64,000 bases of DNA from Duganella lactea (GTDB taxonomy: Bacteria > Pseudomonadota > Gammaproteobacteria > Burkholderiales > Burkholderiaceae_D), in assembly GCF_009857505.1 (NCBI RefSeq), contig NZ_WWCP01000020.1, forward strand, positions 1-64,000, in the 5' to 3' direction. Each line of letters opens with the position of its first letter. The first letter of the stretch is position 1. The translations under genes were made by a program, and so were the position numbers. A model generated the notes under the pieces. The model was not told the origin of the DNA. It saw nothing but the letters and a program-made list of their open reading frames with translations, and did not search any database. This document shows positions 17,829 through 26,377 of this stretch, piece by piece.

Positions 17829-18722
17829 CCCAGAGCGCGCGCTGTCAGGATAGTATTCACAAATGAAATTGACGAAAGCCGTGACCTTCGGGCTGACCAG
17901 GCGGCGCGAGGCGTGTAGCACCCAGACTTCGATCACCGGCTGGGTTGACAGGCCCCAGCTGACCAGCCGGCCCGCCGCCAGGTCGTCGGCGACGACCGTG
18001 CGCGGCACCAGCGCCGCCCCGGCGCCGGCCAGTACAGCGTCGCGGATCGACAGCGGCGATGAAAGCCGCAACACGGCTTGCGGATAATACAAGCGCACCT
18101 GGCCGTCCTCGGGATCGGCGACGGACCACACTTCGCCATCGTGCGTGCCGGTACGCATCACGGCTGGAAAGGGCGGCGAGGCCGCCAGATCGCCACCTGC
18201 CGGTGGTTGCGCCAGAGCGGGCGGTGCCACCAGCACCAGCCGGTTGCGCAGGAAACAGCGACCAACTAAATTGTCGTCCGGGCGCGGATTGGCGCGGATG
18301 ACGATATCGAAATCGTCGGCGACGAGATCGACGAATTTGTCATCGGTGGTGACTTCCAGTATCACGTCGGGATAAGCGCTGATAAACGCGGCCGCGAGTG
18401 GCCCCAGTGTGACGTTGGCGAACAGTAGCGGCGCACTCATGCGCAAGCGGCCGCTCGGCCGTCCCAATCCTGCTTTGACGTCCTGCAGCGCGTCCGTGAT
18501 GGCGCCGAAGGGCAGATCGGTGCGCGCGTGCAGCACTGCCCCCTCATCGGTCAGGCGTAAGGGCCGCGCGCCGCGCTCGATCAGGCGCACGCCGAGATGC
18601 TCCTCCAGTTCCCGCACCCGGCGCGACAGCGTTGCCTTGGCTTTGCCGCTCACACGGCTAGCTGCGCCGAAGCCGCCATGTTTAACGACCAGATTGAAGT
18701 CAGCGACGGCCAGAAGATCCAT
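17823..18722 (-). CDS. LysR-family transcriptional regulator
   Basis: The 299-residue protein has the LysR helix-turn-helix at about residues 14-45 (FGAASRVSGKAKATLSRRV, ELEEHLGVRLIERG) and a periplasmic-binding-like effector domain. It is transcribed divergently from the NmrA-like oxidoreductase gene with 102 bases between starts, the usual arrangement for a LysR regulator and its target. The intergenic region contains small palindromes, CAATATTG and GACATGTC. The inducer is unknown. GGAAC precedes the ATG. Confidence 0.92.
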   Translation of the reverse strand: MDLLAVADFNLVVKHGGFGAASRVSGKAKATLSRRVRELEEHLGVRLIERGARPLRLTDEGAVLHARTDLPFGAITDALQDVKAGLGRPSGRLRMSAPLLFANVTLGPLAAAFISAYPDVILEVTTDDKFVDLVADDFDIVIRANPRPDDNLVGRCFLRNRLVLVAPPALAQPPAGGDLAASPPFPAVMRTGTHDGEVWSVADPEDGQVRLYYPQAVLRLSSPLSIRDAVLAGAGAALVPRTVVADDLAAGRLVSWGLSTQPVIEVWVLHASRRLVSPKVTAFVNFICEYYPDSARSGL

Positions 18723-18824
18723 GCATGTTCCAATATTGAGACGACATGTCCCGATTTTACCATCTATGCATCAAAAACCGGATCACCTAACATGCAATCT
18801 CACCTATCCACTAAGGAGCGCATC

Positions 18825-19697
18825 ATGACCATCCTCGTTACCGGCAGCACCGGCCGCATCGGCACCCAAATCCTCCACGCGTTGGCACGCAGCGGCGCTG
18901 CCGTCCGCGCGCTGACCCGTTCGCCAGAAAAGGCCCGTTTCCCCGAAGGCGTCACCGCGGTCAAGGGCGATCTGCTCGACGCCGACGCCATGCGGCAAGC
19001 GCTGGCCGGCGTTAAAACGCTGTTCCTGCTGGTGAGTAATGCGCCAGACGAACTGACGCAAGCGATCAATACGCTGGGCCTGGCCCGCGAGGCGGGGGTA
19101 CAGGGCATCGTCTATCTGTCGGTCACACGCAGCGCTGAGTTCACCGACGTCGCGCACTTCATTGGCAAATACGCGGTCGAACGGATGATCGAACAGCTCG
19201 ATCTGCCGGCCACCATTCTGCGGCCCTCCTACTTTTTCCAGAATGACGCTATGCTCAAGGAGCCACTGACAAAAGCCGGGCTCTACGTTTCACCGGTCGG
19301 CAACCAGGGCGTGTCGATGGTCGACGTGCGCGACATCGCCGACGCCGCTGTGATCGAACTGCTGCGCCGCCACGGTGCTGCGACCGCCTTGCCGCGCACG
19401 ACCTATGAACTTGCCGGTCCCGATGCATTGACCGGCCCGCTACTGGCCGGTATCTGGGCCGATGTGCTGAACCGCGACGTCCGTTATGCGGGCAACGATC
19501 TTGACGTGTTCGAGCAAAACATCAAGGCAAACGCACCGGCTTGGAAAGCCTATGACCTGCGCGCCATGATGCGGCGCTACCAGATCGATGGCGCTGTTGC
19601 GACCGGCCCCGAGATCGCGCGCCTGACAGATCTGTTGGGCCGGCCGCCGCGCAATTACCGCGACTTCGCGCAAGAAACCTTGAAACAATGGCAATAA
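18825..19697 (+). CDS. NmrA-like / atypical SDR NAD(P)-binding oxidoreductase
   Basis: The 290-residue protein opens with the Rossmann motif VTGSTGRIGTQIL (GxxGxxG) and continues with VKGDLLDADAMRQAL and FLLVSNAP. It lacks the classical YxxxK pair; HFIGKYAVERMIE is at the equivalent place. This is typical of NmrA/QOR2-type proteins that reduce quinones or sense redox state. The ATG at 18825 follows AAGGAG, and upstream ATGs lie within the LysR divergent region. The LysR gene is the likely regulator. A small unknown gene follows after 26 bases. Confidence 0.88.
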   Translation: MTILVTGSTGRIGTQILHALARSGAAVRALTRSPEKARFPEGVTAVKGDLLDADAMRQALAGVKTLFLLVSNAPDELTQAINTLGLAREAGVQGIVYLSVTRSAEFTDVAHFIGKYAVERMIEQLDLPATILRPSYFFQNDAMLKEPLTKAGLYVSPVGNQGVSMVDVRDIADAAVIELLRRHGAATALPRTTYELAGPDALTGPLLAGIWADVLNRDVRYAGNDLDVFEQNIKANAPAWKAYDLRAMMRRYQIDGAVATGPEIARLTDLLGRPPRNYRDFAQETLKQWQ

Positions 19698-19723
19698 CGC
19701 CCACACCACACAAGGAGCAGAGC

Positions 19724-20119
19724 ATGAACGCATCCCACAGCACCAAGAAGGTCCTATTTATTGGCCAGCAACCGGAGACGGTCGATTTTTCCGATCCTGC
19801 GCTGCCGCCCGGATTCGATGCGGCCAAGATCCACGCCGGCATCGCCAGCGGCATGGCGCAGATGGCCGAACGCGGCTGGCAAGCCGACCTGTGCCTGGTT
19901 CGGCCCGACGCCAGCGCCGTCATCGCAATCCAACAGCAACTGGGCAGCGTTGATTATGACGCCGTGGTGATCGGTGGAGGCATCCGCATTCCACCGAAAA
20001 GCCTGATGCTGTTTGAGCAGATCGTCAATGCCGTCCACCGCGCCGCGCCCGCCGTCGCCATCGCGTTCAATACGACACCGCAAGATACCGCTGAAGCAGC
20101 GGCGCGCTGGTTTCAGTAG
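19724..20119 (+). CDS. Conserved hypothetical protein, Rossmann-like
   Basis: The 131-residue product starts at ATG 19724 after a clear AAGGAG. It begins KKVLFIGQQPETVDFSDP and contains YDAVVIGGGIRIPP and VAIAFNTTPQDTAEAA, suggesting a small alpha/beta fold. The glycine-rich turn could bind a nucleotide, but no family name is assigned. It probably forms an operon with the preceding NmrA-like gene under LysR control. It is convergent with the EAL-CBS-GGDEF gene. Confidence 0.75.
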   Translation: MNASHSTKKVLFIGQQPETVDFSDPALPPGFDAAKIHAGIASGMAQMAERGWQADLCLVRPDASAVIAIQQQLGSVDYDAVVIGGGIRIPPKSLMLFEQIVNAVHRAAPAVAIAFNTTPQDTAEAAARWFQ

Positions 20120-20147
20120 GCCAAGGCGGCGCGCTAAGCGCCGGTTG

Positions 20148-21908
20148 TCAGCCCTTGCCCGGCTGACGCCGGTCGAGGAACAGGCTGTTGCCGTGGATTT
20201 TCTTGGCTTGTTTCTTGGACTCCGCCGCCGCCATGGCGATCTGGTGGTGGCTGTGGTACAGATGCGGTTCGACGCGGATCGCGCCAATCGATAAACTCAT
20301 CAACGAGTAAAACACTTTCTTGCCCTGGCGGTCTTCGCTGAGGTAGCCGCCGCGTTCGCGGTCCTCGGTGCTGTAAAAATCCGGCACGTTGCGGCTGAAC
20401 TCGGCCAGCACCCGCTGGCAGCGCTGCTCCCAGTCCTCGCTCTGGAACAGCACCATGAAGTCGTCGCCGCCGATATGGCCGACAAAGTCGCGGTCGGGAT
20501 CGACGCAGCCGCTGAGGATGTCGCCGGTCAGCTGGATCACGTCATCGCCGCGACGGTAACCGTAGACGTCGTTGAACGGCTTGAAGTGGTCGAGGTCGAA
20601 ATAGCAGACCCAGAAGCGCGCGCCGCTTTCCAGCAGCCGGTCGATATGTTCGTTGATCGGCACATTGCCCGGCAACTGTGTCAGCGGATTGGCGTAGCGC
20701 GCGGCGTGGATCTGCATCTGCGTGATCTCGCGCATCAGGTCGTGGCCGGTGCCCATGCCGAGATAGCGTCCCTGCTCGGTGATGATGAAGCCGTTGAACA
20801 GATGGTGGGCATCGGCCTCGGCCATGCGGTAGCTCAGTTGCTGCAGGCTGGTGTTACGGTCGGCGATCAGCGGATTGCGGTCCATGAACTGGGTGCAGGA
20901 TTTTTTGCCATACAGCTCGCGCTCGTAGGGCCGCGCGAAGTGCTCGATCATGTCGAAGCGGCTGATCAGCCCTTGCGGCTGTCCGTCATCGACCACCGGC
21001 AGAATCTGCAGCTTGGGCTGGCGCTGGAAAATTTCGTAGACGTCGTTATTGCTTGTGCCGCTCGACACCGCCTGAACCGGGTGCAGCAGCTTGTGGATCG
21101 TGGCGGCGTGCTTGTCGCTCAGGCGCTGCGGATACACCGCCACACCGTTGCGCGCTAACGATTTGACCACTTCGGCCGGGGCCGCGCGCGCCGGCAGCGG
21201 ATGAGGGCGGCCCAGATGGTAGCCCTGGCCGAGCGCGACCCCGACGTCGCGCAGCACCAGCAACTCCGCCTGCGTCTCGATGCCCTCGGCGATGACGCGC
21301 GTATTGGATTTCTCGGCGATCTCCTGGATCGAGCGCACAAACTGCAATTTGACCGGGTCGTGATTGATGCCCTGGATGAAGTGCATATCGATCTTGACGA
21401 ACTCCGGCCGCAGCTCCGACCACAGCCTGAGGCTGGAAAAACCCTCGCCCAGGTCGTCAATGGCGATGCGGAAGCCCATTTGGCGGTAATGCAACACCGC
21501 TTCGCGCATCAGTTTGTAGTCATAGGTCGGCTGGTTTTCGGTCAGCTCGATGATCACCCGGTCCGGGTTGATGCCGATCTGGTGAATGACTTCCAGCGTC
21601 TCGCCATGGCGCGCGTCGCGCTGCAGCAGCGAGTCCGGGCTGACGTTCAGGAACAACTGTCCCGGCAGTTTCAGCTCGGCGAAGCGCTCCAGCACCACCT
21701 TGCGGCACAGGTGTTCAACCTGCACCGTCAGGCCGTTGGCGCGCGCCGCCGCGAACAAATTTATCGGGGAATGCAACGGACTGTCGGACGGTCCGCGGAT
21801 CAATCCTTCATAGGCGATGATTTCGCCCGTTTGCATGTGTACAATTGGTTGAAATAGTGCACTCAGTTGCTTGCGCGCCAGGATGTCGTATAAATGGGCG
21901 CGCAGCAT
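20148..21908 (-). CDS. EAL-CBS-GGDEF cyclic-di-GMP protein
   Basis: The protein combines an N-terminal EAL phosphodiesterase domain, a CBS pair in the middle (RLSDKHAATIHKLL, QGLISRFDMIEHF) and a C-terminal GGDEF domain. In EAL the signature is EGLIRG, with the metal and catalytic residues in ELTEN and DDLGEGFSSL. The GGDEF motif reads GGDDF, so cyclase activity is uncertain. No transmembrane segment is present. The ATG at 21908 with GATGAGGATG upstream gives 586 residues; an in-frame GTG at 21971 would add 21. The CBS pair could sense adenine nucleotides. It is divergent from the cupredoxin/GGDEF-EAL operon. Confidence 0.9.
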   Translation of the reverse strand: MLRAHLYDILARKQLSALFQPIVHMQTGEIIAYEGLIRGPSDSPLHSPINLFAAARANGLTVQVEHLCRKVVLERFAELKLPGQLFLNVSPDSLLQRDARHGETLEVIHQIGINPDRVIIELTENQPTYDYKLMREAVLHYRQMGFRIAIDDLGEGFSSLRLWSELRPEFVKIDMHFIQGINHDPVKLQFVRSIQEIAEKSNTRVIAEGIETQAELLVLRDVGVALGQGYHLGRPHPLPARAAPAEVVKSLARNGVAVYPQRLSDKHAATIHKLLHPVQAVSSGTSNNDVYEIFQRQPKLQILPVVDDGQPQGLISRFDMIEHFARPYERELYGKKSCTQFMDRNPLIADRNTSLQQLSYRMAEADAHHLFNGFIITEQGRYLGMGTGHDLMREITQMQIHAARYANPLTQLPGNVPINEHIDRLLESGARFWVCYFDLDHFKPFNDVYGYRRGDDVIQLTGDILSGCVDPDRDFVGHIGGDDFMVLFQSEDWEQRCQRVLAEFSRNVPDFYSTEDRERGGYLSEDRQGKKVFYSLMSLSIGAIRVEPHLYHSHHQIAMAAAESKKQAKKIHGNSLFLDRRQPGKG

Positions 21909-22052
21909 GCCATCCTCATCGTCTTGGCGAGGTTTGAGATAAGTAACGCTTGCGTGAGAGGCCGGGTGCACAATGAATCATTTGCCAAATGTCGATTTCA
22001 ATGTACGATCATAGTTTCTTTTTGTGACCGGATGATGAATTTAGGAAATCTT

Positions 22053-22679
22053 ATGTCAGGCTGCATCCGCGTTCTCTTTTTGTTGTCCGTCGTTTCCGCC
22101 CCCGTCATGGCCGCCACCGGCATCGCAGTGCAAATACAGGATGCCACTGGCAAGGTGCTGCCGGATACCGTGGTGTATGTCGAGTCCGACGCCATCGCCC
22201 AGCAGGCCGGCCGGCCGGGCACCGCCTCCATCGAGCAGAAGGGCCTGAAGTTCCTGCCGCTGGTGACTGTGGTGCAGACTGGCGCCACCATCAATTTCCC
22301 GAACAATGACAAGGTGCGCCACCACATCTACTCGTTCTCGCCGGCGCACAAGTTCGACCAGAAGCTGTATTCCGGCCAGGCCGCCTCGCCGCAAGTGTTC
22401 GACAAGGCGGGCACCGTGGTCCTCGGTTGTAATATTCATGACAATATGATCGCCTATATCAAAGTGGTGGACACGCCGCACTTCGCCAAGACCGACGGCG
22501 CCGGCGCCGCCCGCATCGAGCTGCCGGCGGCCGGCAAATACGTGGTCAAGGCCTGGCACTACAATGCGGTGGGCGGCGCCACGGCCGAGCAGACGCTGAC
22601 CGTGAAGGCCGGCGAACTGGCCACCGCCGTCTTGAAGCTGTCGCTCAAGCCTGCCGTGGTGGGAGACACCCCGCCATGA
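22053..22679 (+). CDS. Periplasmic cupredoxin-like protein
   Basis: From the ATG at 22053 (AGGA six bases upstream) the product has 208 residues with a signal peptide ending VMAATG. The cupredoxin domain shows a type-1 copper set: histidines in VRHHIYSF (H90/H91), then C126, H129 and M132 in LGCNIHDNM. Databases often name such proteins methylamine utilization proteins, but no mau genes are here. A C-terminal beta domain (residues 145-200) follows. The stop overlaps the start of the membrane GGDEF-EAL gene, so the two are coupled. A role as copper or redox sensor or ligand for that protein is inference. Confidence 0.82.
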   Translation: MSGCIRVLFLLSVVSAPVMAATGIAVQIQDATGKVLPDTVVYVESDAIAQQAGRPGTASIEQKGLKFLPLVTVVQTGATINFPNNDKVRHHIYSFSPAHKFDQKLYSGQAASPQVFDKAGTVVLGCNIHDNMIAYIKVVDTPHFAKTDGAGAARIELPAAGKYVVKAWHYNAVGGATAEQTLTVKAGELATAVLKLSLKPAVVGDTPP

Positions 22680-25105
22680 CACGGAACCTGCGCTTCCGCA
22701 GTATCGAAAGCCGCATTGTTACGCTGTTCCTGGTACTGGTCGTGGCGTTGCAACTGATCGGCCTATTGGTGATCCAGCGCGGCATCGACAATAACGCGCG
22801 CCTGGCCATCGGCGCCGAGCTGAATAACGGCACCAAGGTATTCCACCGCCTGCTGGAACAGAATGCGCAAAGCCTGCGTTTCGGCGCGCGGCTGCTGGCG
22901 CGCGACACCGCCTTTGTCGCCGCCATCGGCAACAACGACGAGGGCGACCGCGCCACTATCGAGTCGGCGCTGGAAAATAGCGGCCGGCGTATCCAAGCCT
23001 CGCTGTCGATGCTGATCAGTGACCAGCGCAAGATCACCGCCACCACCAACCGGGCGCAATCGGCGGCGCTGGAGAAGATGGCGTTATCGATGCTCGATGC
23101 CGCCGAAGCCACCGATGGCGCCATCGGCATCGCCATCGTCGAGCACCGGCCATTCCAGATTGTCGCCATGCCGGTCAAGGCGCCGATCACCATCGGCTGG
23201 ATCGTCATGACCTTCCCGATCGACCGCCAACTGGCCAGCGACATGCGCGAAATCAGCGCGCTGCACACCACCGTGCTGACGCGCGATCAGCAGGGCCGTT
23301 GGCTGCAAGCCGGTTCCACTTTCGCCGCGCCGTCGGCGCAGGAACTGCTCGAAGAGTTGCAGGCGCTCGGGCCGACCGCCTCGGCGCTGCCGTTCGATGT
23401 GACGGTCGAATCGGACCAGTACAGCGCGCGCCTGATGCCGATCGGCGTTGACGATGGCCAGACCGCCAGCGTGCTGCTGGCCCGCTCCATCGACGAGGCC
23501 ACGGCCGAATACCGTCGTCTGGAGCGCTGGCTGGTGGGTCTGGCGCTGGCCGGCATTGCGATCTCGGTGCTGGTGATCGTGTTCACCGCCAAGCGCATCG
23601 CCCATCCGATCGGTGAATTGGTCACCACCGCCAAGCGCCTCGAAGGCGGCGATTACAACACGCCCATCGACAGCACCCGCGAAGATGAAATCGGCCAGCT
23701 GGCAAACGCCTTCGACGCCATGCGCGAAGGGATCTCCAAGCGCGAACAGGAAATCCGCCGCCTGGCGTACTGGGACACGCTGACCAACCTGCCGAACCGC
23801 GCGCAGTTCGTGCTGCTGCTGAACGATGCGCTGCTGGAGGCGCGCCGGCGCGGTGAGGCGCTGTTTGTGCTGATCATGGACCTGGACCGCTTCAAGCACG
23901 TCAACGACGTCATGGGCCACAGCTTCGGCGACGCGCTGCTGCGCCAGGTCGCGGGCCGCCTGCAACTGCTGCTGGCCAACCGCCGTCAGTCGTCGGCGCA
24001 GGTGGCGCGCCTTGGCGGCGACGAATTCGCGGTGCTGCTGCCGGCCGCCAGCACGGCGGCGGCGCTGGCCATGGCCGCCGAAATTCTGCAGGCGCTGGAA
24101 ACCCCGCTGTCGCTGGAGGAGCAGACGGTCGATCTCGGCGCCGGCCTGGGCATCGCCGGCTATCCCGATCACGCCGACGTCGGCGAAACCCTGCTAAGCA
24201 TGGCCGAGGTGGCGATGTACGCCGCCAAGCAACGTAACGATGGCGCCGTGATCTACGACGCGGCGATGGACAAGAGCAGCGCCCAGAGCCTGTCGCTGCT
24301 TACGGAACTGCGCAACGCGGTCGAGCGCAACGAGTTGCGCCTGCACGTGCAGCCCAAGATATCGCTGGCAACCGGCATGGTTGTGGGCATGGAGTCGCTG
24401 GTGCGCTGGATGCATCCGGAACGCGGCAATGTGTTCCCCGACGAGTTTATTCCGTTCGCCGAGCAGACCGGCTTTATCCGCGTGCTGACGCGCTGGGTGA
24501 TGGAGAAGTCGGCCGAATTGTGCGGCGAGCTGGCCGCCCAAGGGCATCATCTGAAAGTCTCGGTCAACCTGTCAACGCGCGACCTGATGGACCAGGACCT
24601 GCCGGTCATGTTTGCCGACCTGCTGGCGCGCCACAAGCTCATGCCTGGTTCGTTCTGCCTGGAGATTACCGAGAGCGCCATCATGGACGATCCGGTGCGC
24701 GCGCAGCACACGCTGGAGCGCCTGAGCGCCATGGGGCTGGATTTGTCGATCGACGATTTCGGCACCGGTTATTCCTCGCTGGCCTATTTGAAGCGCCTGC
24801 CGGTGAATGAACTGAAGATCGACAAGTCCTTCGTGCTGAATATGGAAAAGGACGAAGGCGACACCAAGATCGTGCGCTCGACCATCGACCTTGGTCACAA
24901 CATGGGCTTGCGCGTGGTGGCGGAGGGGATCGAGAGCGAGGCCGTATGGCGGTTGTTGGCGGAATTGGGCTGTGACCAGGGACAGGGCTACTTCATGAGC
25001 CGTCCTATTGCTGGCGACCAGATGATCGCCTGGCTGGAAAAATGGCAGGCGCCGGCCAATCTGGTCGCCACCGCGGCGGGCAGCGAGGCAGCCATCGATA
25101 GCTGA
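22676..25105 (+). CDS. Membrane sensor with HAMP, GGDEF and EAL domains
   Basis: The 809-residue protein has a transmembrane helix at about 13-33, a periplasmic region of some 250 residues, a second helix at about 284-303, a HAMP domain, a GGDEF domain with intact GGDEF (447-451), and an EAL domain with ESLVRW, EITESAIM and DDFGTGYSSL. Both c-di-GMP synthesis and breakdown residues look present. The periplasmic part resembles a Cache-type sensor. Its ATG overlaps the TGA of the cupredoxin gene (ATGA), which makes the cupredoxin a likely functional partner. Tandem hairpins follow the stop. Confidence 0.93.
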   Translation: MTRNLRFRSIESRIVTLFLVLVVALQLIGLLVIQRGIDNNARLAIGAELNNGTKVFHRLLEQNAQSLRFGARLLARDTAFVAAIGNNDEGDRATIESALENSGRRIQASLSMLISDQRKITATTNRAQSAALEKMALSMLDAAEATDGAIGIAIVEHRPFQIVAMPVKAPITIGWIVMTFPIDRQLASDMREISALHTTVLTRDQQGRWLQAGSTFAAPSAQELLEELQALGPTASALPFDVTVESDQYSARLMPIGVDDGQTASVLLARSIDEATAEYRRLERWLVGLALAGIAISVLVIVFTAKRIAHPIGELVTTAKRLEGGDYNTPIDSTREDEIGQLANAFDAMREGISKREQEIRRLAYWDTLTNLPNRAQFVLLLNDALLEARRRGEALFVLIMDLDRFKHVNDVMGHSFGDALLRQVAGRLQLLLANRRQSSAQVARLGGDEFAVLLPAASTAAALAMAAEILQALETPLSLEEQTVDLGAGLGIAGYPDHADVGETLLSMAEVAMYAAKQRNDGAVIYDAAMDKSSAQSLSLLTELRNAVERNELRLHVQPKISLATGMVVGMESLVRWMHPERGNVFPDEFIPFAEQTGFIRVLTRWVMEKSAELCGELAAQGHHLKVSVNLSTRDLMDQDLPVMFADLLARHKLMPGSFCLEITESAIMDDPVRAQHTLERLSAMGLDLSIDDFGTGYSSLAYLKRLPVNELKIDKSFVLNMEKDEGDTKIVRSTIDLGHNMGLRVVAEGIESEAVWRLLAELGCDQGQGYFMSRPIAGDQMIAWLEKWQAPANLVATAAGSEAAIDS

Positions 25106-25151
25106 AAGTGCAATTCAGCTATCGGAAAATGCATTACGTCGCATTTTTCCG
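25096..25151 (+). terminator. Tandem hairpins after the GGDEF-EAL gene
   Basis: CGATAGCTGAA (25096-25106) pairs perfectly with TTCAGCTATCG (25114-25124) and includes the stop codon. A second stem is formed by CGGAAAATGC and GCATTTTTCCG (25141-25151), sharing one end with the first. The U-run lies inside the second stem, so efficiency as an intrinsic terminator is uncertain. Confidence 0.45.
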
Positions 25152-25208
25152 TTGAGGTCAGCGATGTCACCTTAATCTGGAGACATCGCAACCATCCAGG
25201 AAAAATCC

Positions 25209-26288
25209 ATGAATCGTCTCTTCACCGCTTTGATTGTGGCTGGCGCTTTGCACGGCCAGGCCGCCACCGCCACCGCCGCCACCGATTTCTCGCCCGCCGC
25301 GTTCAAGCTGAAAAACGGCCAACCCGACCAGTTGCTGGTGCTGGGCACGACGCACCTTTCGAATCTGCCGAAGACATTCAACCCAGCCAATCTGAGTGGA
25401 CTGATGGACCGGCTGGTGGCGTGGCATCCCAACGCCATCACAGTTGAAACCTTGTCCGGCCCCCAATGCGCTTACCTGCGCAGCTATCCGGCGCGCTATG
25501 CGGACACGGTCAAGACCTACTGCGAAGACACTACCTTGGGGCACGAGGCCACCGGGCTGGAAGTACCTGCCGCCACCGAGCAGGCGGAAAGCATGCTGGC
25601 TACGTGGCCCGAGGCGCCGTCGGCGTCGCAGCGGCGCCGGCTGGCATCGCTGTTCCTGGCGGGAGGCGAGCCGGCATCGGCCACGGTGCAGTGGCTGCGT
25701 CTTCCTGCGGCCGAGCGCCACGCCGGCGATGGCTTGAACCAGAAGTTGGTCGAGATGCTGGAGGCGCTGCGCCAGAAACGTAGTGAGGAATACCTGATCG
25801 CCGCGCCGCTGGCCGCGCGGCTCGGGCACGAGCGGCTGTATTCGATGGACGACCATACCGCCGATGCGCCATCAACGGATGAAAAAGCCTACGGCGAAGC
25901 AGTCATGAAAGCCTGGGACAACCCCCATTCCGCCGCGCGCCGCAAGACCTCGGCGGCGCTGGAGGCGCGGCTCGACACGCCGGACGGCGTGCTGGCCATG
26001 TACCGCGCCTACAATGCCGCCGGCCAATCGGAGCTGACCTTCCGCAGCGACTTCGGCGCGGCGCTTGAGGAGCCGTCGCCGCAGCGCTTCGGGCGCGAGT
26101 ACGTTGCCGGGTGGGAGACGCGCAACCTGCGCATGGCAGCCAACATCCGCGAGGTGATGGCAGCGCGGCCCGGTTCGCGCATGCTGGTGATCGTCGGCGC
26201 CTCGCACAAAGGCTATCTGGACGCCTATCTGGACCAGATGCACGATGTGCGCGTCGACGATGCCGAAGCGGTTTTGCGCACCAAATAA
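25209..26288 (+). CDS. Exported DUF5694-family protein
   Basis: The 359-residue protein has a signal peptide (MNRLFTALIVAGALHGQAA) followed by the DUF5694 pattern: QLLVLGTTHLSN near the start, WHPNAITVETL, YAEQ-like helical middle sections, and MLVIVGASHKGYLDAYL at the C-terminus. The paired H-containing motifs at both ends recall TraB/PrgY-like hydrolase folds, but no activity is known. It has AGGAAAAATCC before the ATG. It stands alone between the GGDEF-EAL gene and the prolyl oligopeptidase. Confidence 0.82.
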   Translation: MNRLFTALIVAGALHGQAATATAATDFSPAAFKLKNGQPDQLLVLGTTHLSNLPKTFNPANLSGLMDRLVAWHPNAITVETLSGPQCAYLRSYPARYADTVKTYCEDTTLGHEATGLEVPAATEQAESMLATWPEAPSASQRRRLASLFLAGGEPASATVQWLRLPAAERHAGDGLNQKLVEMLEALRQKRSEEYLIAAPLAARLGHERLYSMDDHTADAPSTDEKAYGEAVMKAWDNPHSAARRKTSAALEARLDTPDGVLAMYRAYNAAGQSELTFRSDFGAALEEPSPQRFGREYVAGWETRNLRMAANIREVMAARPGSRMLVIVGASHKGYLDAYLDQMHDVRVDDAEAVLRTK

Positions 26289-26377
26289 AACACGCCGATC
26301 GACCTTGCATGGCGTTGCTTATTTATTACAAAGCGCGCTATTATCGATAGACATTCTTTGACTACATGGACCCTTGG

